In this document: one piece after another, positions 53,723-59,448 of the stretch
Layout of the letters: every line of letters begins with the position of its first letter
Numbering within the stretch: the first letter of the stretch is position 1
NCBI RefSeq assembly: GCF_016482785.1
Contig: NZ_JAEMXM010000033.1
Location: forward strand, 1-59,448
Length of the DNA stretch: 59,448 nucleotides
Reading direction: 5' to 3'
Source of the DNA: Paenibacillus alkalitolerans
Lineage (GTDB): Bacteria > Bacillota > Bacilli > Paenibacillales > YIM-B00363
The notes under the pieces: generated by a model
The model's database searches: none
What the model saw: only the letters and a program-made list of their open reading frames with translations
What the model was told of the DNA's origin: nothing
Position numbers and translations under genes: made by a program

Positions 53723-54506
53723 CAGCAAACCCTCCTTTTAATTTTTGGAACCAAATATAACTTAATAGCACCACTAACAAACCAACCGCTGTATTTATTG
53801 CTAAACTTATCCAGTCTGGAGTTTGCCCAAAAATAAAGATGTTTCTAGCATCCTCAACAATATAAGTGAAAGGATTAATAGAAAAAAAAGTTTTAAGGTA
53901 ATCTGGAATATTAGTAATAGGATAAAAAATAGGACTTAACATCATCAATGCTTGCACCGCAATACCCACAATCTGCCCTATATCTCGCAGGTAAACCCCT
54001 AAAGCTGCAAGAAACCAACCTAGACCAAGTGCGTACAGTAAGAGTGGGGCAAGTGTAATAGGGAAGTATATCATCGTCCAATGGAATTCTCCCAGAAACA
54101 AAAAAATACTTGCAATCAGTACACTAATACTGATCATGCAATGTATCAATGAAGAAAAAAGGATACTGATAGGCAATATCTCTAATGGAAAAACAACTTT
54201 CTTCACATAATTCGCATTACCTACGATAAGTCCCGGGGAGCGAGTGGTTACTTCAGAAAAAATATTGTAAACTGCCAAACCAGCAAAGATTATAAGAGCA
54301 AACTCGATCTTACTACCGCTGCCGGTATTCCATTTCGACTTAAAAATTTCACTAAACACAAATGTATAGACAGCTAACATAAATAATGGGTTTAAGAAAG
54401 ACCAAAAAATCCCTAGATAAGAACCTTTATACCGGCTGATAATATCTCTTATTGTAATTTGTTTAATCAATTCACGATGACACCAGAGTTTTTTTATCAT
54501 GATCAT
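53712..54506 (-). CDS. wzm: ABC-2 type glycan exporter permease (Wzm)
   Basis: 264 aa; GGAGCTA 7 nt before ATG. About six membrane helices, with RDIISRYKGSYLGIFWSFLN at the N-terminus and ALGVYLRDIGQIVGIAVQ in the middle, typical of O-antigen and teichoic-acid exporters. First gene of the leftward 21-kb operon. Confidence 0.94.
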   Translation of the reverse strand: MIMIKKLWCHRELIKQITIRDIISRYKGSYLGIFWSFLNPLFMLAVYTFVFSEIFKSKWNTGSGSKIEFALIIFAGLAVYNIFSEVTTRSPGLIVGNANYVKKVVFPLEILPISILFSSLIHCMISISVLIASIFLFLGEFHWTMIYFPITLAPLLLYALGLGWFLAALGVYLRDIGQIVGIAVQALMMLSPIFYPITNIPDYLKTFFSINPFTYIVEDARNIFIFGQTPDWISLAINTAVGLLVVLLSYIWFQKLKGGFADVI

Positions 54507-55051
54507 AGTTAGCTCCTAATTCTGTTTATACTTTATGTAGTAGTCCTCTGGACATCCTCCTTCTGAAGTGCCCAAGTTTTTGCAAAGGACAAATATAATA
54601 ATGATATCAACAATTTCGGATTATATAGCCTCTTTACAATACATTAAAGAATAGCTTATTTATCGCCTTAGCCTATACCGGCAAAAACAAGTACCCTAGT
54701 CCAGCAATCGGTATTAAGGCTTTTCGTACATTTGACATGTTATATTATCCTTCCGTAGAATACGACTTTAGAGTAAAAAATAAAGGAAAAATGAAGAAAC
54801 AGACATTGATATTTTAACAAAACACCTGATCAAAGACCAGAGAAAGTTAATTCCACTAATCATCTTCTTTTTTGAAAAAAATTATCCTCAGACCGATTTT
54901 TCTATCCAGATGAATGAAACAACGCAACTTGTATGTGACCCCTCAGTTGAAATGAAATAATATTCCATGCATGACTGATCTCTTAGGTCTATATACCGAT
55001 CTATTAAATGTGTTAATATATTTTTGTTATCACATAAAAAAGGAGAAAACC
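54507..55051. promoter_or_regulatory. divergent intergenic control region of the glycan locus
   Basis: No gene seen in 545 bp of AT-rich sequence. Plus strand: TTGACA (54732-54737), 18-bp spacer, TAGAAT (54756-54761), a good SigA promoter giving a leader of about 280 nt before the ligase gene. Minus strand: a TATAAT (complement of about 54614-54619) about 110 nt before wzm, without a clear -35 box. The long leader on the plus side may hold regulatory structure but I could not identify one. Confidence 0.55.
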
Positions 55052-57541
55052 ATGCAAGTTCCAACAAAACCAAGAAATAGTTTCCAAGCGCATACTGGGG
55101 TTAACAAAGAAAAAAGCTCCCTTACTTATTGGGCAACCATCCTATTCACTTTCGGCTTCTTACTTTTCTCCCCTTTCGGTAGAGGCCTATTTGACGGAAG
55201 TCAGGCTTCATTTGACGGAGCAATCTTGACCGCAGAAGCACTAATGTCATTTTCGGTATTAAGCTTATCTGTGTTTTTGTTTTTCACAAAAAGAGTTTCG
55301 CAACGCAATCAAATGATTCATCATATTGTATGGCTAATTCCTGTCGCATATCTGATCAGTATTATTTTTGCTTCTTCCTCACATGCAGCTACCTTCTCCT
55401 TCTGGGTGTACCTTTTCTACGCATTCGTTTTCACAATTGGTACATATCTTTCAAAATCGATCTTCGGTAGTAAAGTTATGATATCCGGCATCGTGGGATC
55501 CGCATACATCATCGTTCTATTCGGTCTCATGAACTGGTTCGGTGACGCATCAATTTGGGGACTATTCAATTGGTCTGAAGTATCCGGTTACGTATCAAAT
55601 ATTTACAAAGATGCAGTAATGGTCGATGCCAACGGAGAGCGTCTCACCTCTGTCTTTCAATACGCGAACAGTTATGCAGCTTTCCTAATAGCGACAATCC
55701 TTGTAACTATTGTACTCATCGTAAGTGCCAAAAGTCGCGTTGTTGTTGGTGTAGCTTCCTTTATGCTTGTGCCTGCATTGCTTTCGTTTATTTTGACTTT
55801 ATCCCGTGGCGGCTTAGTCGTATTCCCGATTGTTCTTGTATTGGTTCTTCCATTTCTAAAAGTCACCCGACAATTGCTCGCTATTTTGCATTTATTTATT
55901 GCCGGTGTCGTAACTTTATTGATTCTTAACGCGTTAACAGTAATGGGACTCGCATTGCAAAAACAATTTGTTCCCGGTGATGCGTTCAAGGCTTGGGCAT
56001 TGTTGATCGGCTGTTCTGCAATTGTCACTGCGACTGGCTTGCTCATCCAATGGTTTGCAGCATCTTGGTTGGAAAAGAAGTTGCAGCAGGTGGACGTAAA
56101 GCGTTATACCAACTTAGCTCTACCAATAGTAGGAATTATTGTTGGAGCTCTCGGCATCTATCTTCTTCTCGGCAACAGCGGATTTGTCAAGATGCTGCCG
56201 GATAACATCCAAACTCGCATTGAAAACATTAACTTGAACCAGCACAGTGTATTGGAACGGGGAACATTTTATCAAGATGCGATAAAACTTTGGAAAGACT
56301 ACCCCGTATTCGGTGCCGGCGGAGGCGCTTGGCAAACATTATATGAAAAATATCAAAATAATCCGTATACAAGCCGCCAGGCGCACAACTTTTTCTTGCA
56401 AACTCTAGTAGAAGTAGGTATTGTAGGTTCGTTTGCTTTAATACTACTGTTGGGTGTGGTTCTGTACCACTTTCTTAGATCGTATTGGATAAAACAGGAA
56501 GGAGATCGACACCCTTACTTAATATTTTACACAGTTGCAATTTCTATACTCATACACAGCATTATTGACTTCAATATGAGTTACGTGTATTTGGGTGCTT
56601 TAGTATTCCTTTGTCTCGGCGGGATGCTGGCAGCCAACGAACTGCGCCCATTTCGATTTCAGGAGAAGTTCTCTAAGAGTAAATGGGTTTATGTTTACCC
56701 ATCCTTACTGCTTGTTGGTTCGCTGGTATTCTTGGCGGTTTCGCTCAATAACTTGGCTAGCAACAACCTGTACACTCAGGCCAGACACAATGCTGCTCAG
56801 GGCGCTTCGGTCGATCAGATTACAGGGCCGTTGGACGAAGCCATCGGCAAATTAAAACATCCTGAATATGTCGACCTGAAGTTACAGGTATTAAATTCCT
56901 TGTACCAGCAAACCAATGATGAACAGTATGTAACCGAGGCTGAAGAGTTGTTGGCCATGATGAAGAAACGCGAACCGTATTTCAAACCTTTTATTTACAG
57001 AGAGCTGCAGCTTAGACTATTACAGAATAAATTTCCTGATGCTGTCGCTTTGCTCGAACAATCCATCCCTAATTTTCCCTGGGATATGACACTTTATGAA
57101 CAATTGGCAAGCGTACATTTTCAGTATGGGATCCACCTGCTCCAATCGCAGAATGCGGACGAGGCACAGGCACAGTGGGATACGGTATTCTCGGTCCGGG
57201 TTCGGGTGTTGGACAAGGCTAAAGCGCTTGAGGCACTGCCTGAAGCCCAGCTGCAAGGACGCGCATTCGGTATTACTCCGGGGTTGGCGTTACCGCTAGG
57301 TCAAGTGTATTTCTTCCGCGGAGAAATTCCTCAAGCGGAGGGAATGCTTCGCAACGCTGTAGATGTTAATTTTGACGATTCGAACGATACTGCGGCGGCT
57401 ATTTACTACCTTGCTACCTTACGGAAACAGTCGAGAGACGATCAAGCGGTGTTCGACGCTTTACTAGCAAACTTCCCTGACCGGCAAGATCAGTTGAAGC
57501 AGCAAATCGATTCATTAGCGAAACAAATTGCTATTCAATGA
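55052..57541 (+). CDS. O-antigen-ligase-family protein with TPR-like tail, possible glycan-protein transferase
   Basis: 829 aa from ATG 55052 (AAGGAG 6 nt upstream). About twelve or more membrane helices, with a Wzy_C/O-antigen ligase core around the outer loop (FYQDAIKLWKDYPVFGAGGG, QAHNFFLQTLVEVGIVG). From about residue 590 a soluble helical tail with TPR-like spacing (LNSLYQQTNDEQYVTEAEEL). The same layout is seen in Paenibacillus alvei WsfB, described as the transferase that attaches S-layer glycans to tyrosine. Here it lies directly ahead of the SLH surface protein. Alternative: Wzy-type polymerase, though the ABC export genes argue against that. Confidence 0.88.
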   Translation: MQVPTKPRNSFQAHTGVNKEKSSLTYWATILFTFGFLLFSPFGRGLFDGSQASFDGAILTAEALMSFSVLSLSVFLFFTKRVSQRNQMIHHIVWLIPVAYLISIIFASSSHAATFSFWVYLFYAFVFTIGTYLSKSIFGSKVMISGIVGSAYIIVLFGLMNWFGDASIWGLFNWSEVSGYVSNIYKDAVMVDANGERLTSVFQYANSYAAFLIATILVTIVLIVSAKSRVVVGVASFMLVPALLSFILTLSRGGLVVFPIVLVLVLPFLKVTRQLLAILHLFIAGVVTLLILNALTVMGLALQKQFVPGDAFKAWALLIGCSAIVTATGLLIQWFAASWLEKKLQQVDVKRYTNLALPIVGIIVGALGIYLLLGNSGFVKMLPDNIQTRIENINLNQHSVLERGTFYQDAIKLWKDYPVFGAGGGAWQTLYEKYQNNPYTSRQAHNFFLQTLVEVGIVGSFALILLLGVVLYHFLRSYWIKQEGDRHPYLIFYTVAISILIHSIIDFNMSYVYLGALVFLCLGGMLAANELRPFRFQEKFSKSKWVYVYPSLLLVGSLVFLAVSLNNLASNNLYTQARHNAAQGASVDQITGPLDEAIGKLKHPEYVDLKLQVLNSLYQQTNDEQYVTEAEELLAMMKKREPYFKPFIYRELQLRLLQNKFPDAVALLEQSIPNFPWDMTLYEQLASVHFQYGIHLLQSQNADEAQAQWDTVFSVRVRVLDKAKALEALPEAQLQGRAFGITPGLALPLGQVYFFRGEIPQAEGMLRNAVDVNFDDSNDTAAAIYYLATLRKQSRDDQAVFDALLANFPDRQDQLKQQIDSLAKQIAIQ

Positions 57542-57734
57542 GTATATAGATATATACTGGTTGTATTTCCGTCTATTTCTATTGTAAATAAAACCCACAT
57601 TGGCTCATTTTTGGGGAATAAGTCTCTATTAATCTAGTTAAACACATGATAGAATGAGAACGTTGTTTTCCATTTTTGTGTTACCTGGTATTACATTATT
57701 GTGTTATCCCGTCTCTTGAAAGGAGGTGAAAACT
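57542..57734. promoter_or_regulatory. leader region of the SLH protein gene
   Basis: No gene. It contains a direct repeat TTGTGTTA (57676-57683 and 57699-57706, 23 bp apart, about two helix turns) 30-60 nt before the start, a -10-like TAGAAT near 57650, and an AT-rich hairpin right at the ligase stop (57541-57558) with no T-run. A separate promoter for the surface protein is likely. Confidence 0.4.
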
Positions 57735-59354
57735 ATGGCGAAAAAAGAGACATTATATAAAACTAGCATGAACGTAGGGAGTGGAATCTTCTTGAAATCC
57801 TCTGTAGTAAAGAAAACAGCCGGGCTTCTTGTGACGATGCTGTTATTGTCCGCCTTGATGCCTGTATTGGCATTTGCTGGAGTTAATTTTGGCAATGTTA
57901 CTTTTAAGAACGGAACAGTAAGTGGTAGTGTATATGTCACCGATTCCGTATATACCGATGTATACGACGGGAAAATTTGGATTACGATTAACCAAAGTAA
58001 CGGTGTAAGTTCTGTTGTATACGCTACTTACAAAGAATCCGTGAGTGGTGTGGTTTATTACGATTTTAAACAAGAGTCTGTTACAGGTGCTACATACGTT
58101 GATCTTACAGGATCTTATAAATCTATAGCAGATGACGTATATTATGATTCTGTAACGAAGCGTGTATACCGCTCGAAGTCTAGCGGTGGCGGTGGCATTG
58201 GCTATATCCCAACCGGCCTTGCTGACATCAACGGTGTAGTAAGCGCATCCGCTCTTATCGATGCTTTCAAAGGTAAGACCACGGTTGAGATCGAAATCAC
58301 CGGCGATGTCGCAACTCTTCCTGCTTCTGCTCTTGCAGAAATCGCGAAGAGCACAACAGGCGCAACGGTAGTTATTAAGAACAAAACAGGCTCTTATGCA
58401 ATTCCGTTGTCCGCTCTGAACTATGATGAGTTGGCGAAAGAGCTCGGCTCTACGCTTGCCAACACAAACATTACGGTTCAGATCAAAGCATTGACCGGCG
58501 ACGCTGCGAAACCGGTAACGGACGCAATCGCTGAGCTTGGTGGTAAGTCCGCGGCTCCTGCTGTTGACTTCACGGTTTCGGCAGTAGGCAACAACAAGAC
58601 TGTTGCCGTGAAAGACTTCGGCAGCACGTATGCTGTGCGTACCATCAATGCTGACAATGCATTTGGTAAGAATGTAACCGGCGTTCTTTACAATCCAGAA
58701 ACCAAGAAGCTAACCTTCGTTCCTGCTACGTTCGCTGACAAAGTTGCAACGTTGAAGAGCACGTCCAACTCCATCTACACTGTAGTAGAATTGGACAAGA
58801 GCTTCTCCGATGTGACGGGCACATGGTCTGAAGAGTACGTTGAATCGATGGCTAACAAGCTCATCGTTGAAGGCTATGAAACAGGCCTGTTCCAACCGAA
58901 CAAAGCAATCAGTCGTGCAGAATTCGCAGCCCTCGTTGTTCGCGCCCTTGGCTTGAGCAACAAGACGGCGACTTCTAACTTCTCCGACGTGGCTGCAGGC
59001 GCTTGGTATGCTAACGCTGTAGCGGTAGCTGCAGAAGCCGGCATCATCAAGGGTTACGGAGACGACACGTTCCGTCCGACTGCTGAGATCAGCCGCAAAG
59101 AATTGGCTGCAATGGTAGTGCGCGCTAGTGAATATGCAGGCACGAAGTTGGCTGCCGACACTTCCGCACTTGCAGCATTCAAAGACGCTAGCGGTCTCGG
59201 CTGGGCTGAAGCTGAAGTATCCGCCGCTGTGAAAGCGGGCATCGTGAACGGCTTGAGCGCAAGCGTTCTTGCTCCGAACGGTACGGCTACTCGCGCTGAA
59301 GCGGCAACGATGTTGCAGCGCTTCTTGGCGAATGCCAAGTTCATCAACGAGTAA
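57735..59354 (+). CDS. SLH-domain surface protein with Val-Tyr-rich N-terminus
   Basis: 539 aa from ATG 57735 (AAAGGAGGTG 7 nt before). A long basic n-region (about 30 residues) precedes the signal-peptide core (LLVTMLLLSALMPVLAFA). The mature N-terminus (about 65-145) holds seven VY dipeptides and twelve Tyr, ending in a SSGGGGIG linker; next come an alpha/beta body and, from about residue 358, three SLH domains with anchors SRAE, SRKE and TRAE. SLH domains bind pyruvylated wall polymer. As neighbour of the ligase it is the prime candidate acceptor of the glycan. A terminator follows. It may be the main S-layer protein or an accessory one; most S-layer proteins are longer. Confidence 0.9.
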   Translation: MAKKETLYKTSMNVGSGIFLKSSVVKKTAGLLVTMLLLSALMPVLAFAGVNFGNVTFKNGTVSGSVYVTDSVYTDVYDGKIWITINQSNGVSSVVYATYKESVSGVVYYDFKQESVTGATYVDLTGSYKSIADDVYYDSVTKRVYRSKSSGGGGIGYIPTGLADINGVVSASALIDAFKGKTTVEIEITGDVATLPASALAEIAKSTTGATVVIKNKTGSYAIPLSALNYDELAKELGSTLANTNITVQIKALTGDAAKPVTDAIAELGGKSAAPAVDFTVSAVGNNKTVAVKDFGSTYAVRTINADNAFGKNVTGVLYNPETKKLTFVPATFADKVATLKSTSNSIYTVVELDKSFSDVTGTWSEEYVESMANKLIVEGYETGLFQPNKAISRAEFAALVVRALGLSNKTATSNFSDVAAGAWYANAVAVAAEAGIIKGYGDDTFRPTAEISRKELAAMVVRASEYAGTKLAADTSALAAFKDASGLGWAEAEVSAAVKAGIVNGLSASVLAPNGTATRAEAATMLQRFLANAKFINE

Positions 59355-59368
59355 TCCTAGTACGACAT

Positions 59369-59402
59369 AATGGAGTCACCTTCGGGTGGCTCCATTTTTT
59401 TT
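59369..59402 (+). terminator. terminator of the SLH protein gene
   Basis: AATGGAGTCACC-TTCG-GGTGGCTCCATT, a 12-bp stem closed by a stable TTCG tetraloop (one mismatch), followed by eight T: a textbook strong terminator, as expected for a highly expressed surface protein. Confidence 0.95.
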
Positions 59403-59448
59403 GTGCGATCATCCACCTTTTGCCTAGTAAAAAATATCTATATGAGGA

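Noticed and set aside
33737-54506. Prophage or integrative element carrying the glycan genes
   Set aside because: No integrase, phage structural gene, transposase or attachment repeat is visible at either edge.
57541-57558. Terminator after the ligase gene
   Set aside because: AGTATATA-GA-TATATACT is AT-only with no T-run, so too weak to call.

Overview
The window reads as the chromosome of a spore-forming, Gram-positive firmicute of the Paenibacillus/Cohnella type. It carries the sporulation gene cmpA, the ndoAI-ndoA toxin-antitoxin pair, SLH-domain surface proteins, GGAGG ribosome binding sites and frequent GTG/TTG starts. The first 33 kb are fairly GC-rich; the 33.7-57.7 kb polysaccharide region is visibly AT-richer. 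No species can be named from the sequence alone.

Layout. (1) 1-340: six full and one partial copies of a 52-bp tandem repeat, each with a small hairpin, beside tRNA-Ser(GCU) and tRNA-Asn(GUU). (2) 0.6-12 kb: sprT-like gene, cmpA, tex, ndoA, ndoAI, alr and a ydcC-like lipoprotein gene, a neighbourhood also known from Bacillus subtilis. Here it is interrupted by a two-component system, a DUF4198-like exported protein and a CopC-CopD fusion, and it lacks the sigma-B (rsb) genes. (3) 12-14.4 kb: a c-di-GMP-I riboswitch on the minus strand ahead of a tiny exported protein, a conserved small protein, and a DUF3990-like ADP-ribosyltransferase-fold gene overlapping a small partner. (4) 14.6-24 kb: a very large secreted lamin-tail/metallophosphoesterase broken by a -1 frameshift, a HupE/UreJ-type membrane protein, and a GH43 arabinanase divergent from a GntR/LacI-type regulator. 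(5) 24-33.7 kb: a 46-aa membrane protein, a three-gene ABC importer with a PhoP-box-like promoter, an Uma2-type nuclease fold, a decayed toxin-antitoxin pair, a stalk-domain protein, an SLH-anchored phosphatase, a YdcF-type protein and a zinc-ribbon membrane protein.

(6) 33.7-59.4 kb: what looks like a complete surface-layer glycosylation locus. Read from 54.5 kb leftward on the minus strand: an ABC glycan exporter (permease, then ATPase with a C-terminal glycan-binding-like domain); a 1687-aa methyltransferase/coiled-coil/GT2/GT2/GT1 protein; an AsnB-type amidotransferase; a sugar-nucleotide epimerase; an unknown membrane-anchored protein; UDP-glucose dehydrogenase; a decayed acyltransferase; the dTDP-rhamnose genes rfbA-C-B-D; two GT2 glycosyltransferases; the initiating phosphoglycosyltransferase; and galU. 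Divergent on the plus strand are an O-antigen-ligase-type protein with a TPR-like tail, which could be the glycan-to-protein transferase, and immediately after it an SLH surface protein. The N-terminal part of that protein has seven Val-Tyr dipeptides in about 80 residues. The inferred scheme is: glycan started on a lipid by the phosphoglycosyltransferase, extended with rhamnose and possibly amidated uronic acid, capped by methylation with the coiled coil setting length, exported by the ABC transporter, and attached to tyrosines of the SLH protein. Parts of this parallel known systems (Paenibacillus alvei wsf, Geobacillus wsa, E. coli O9a WbdD/Wzt); the combination and the Val-Tyr-rich acceptor are the most interesting items here.
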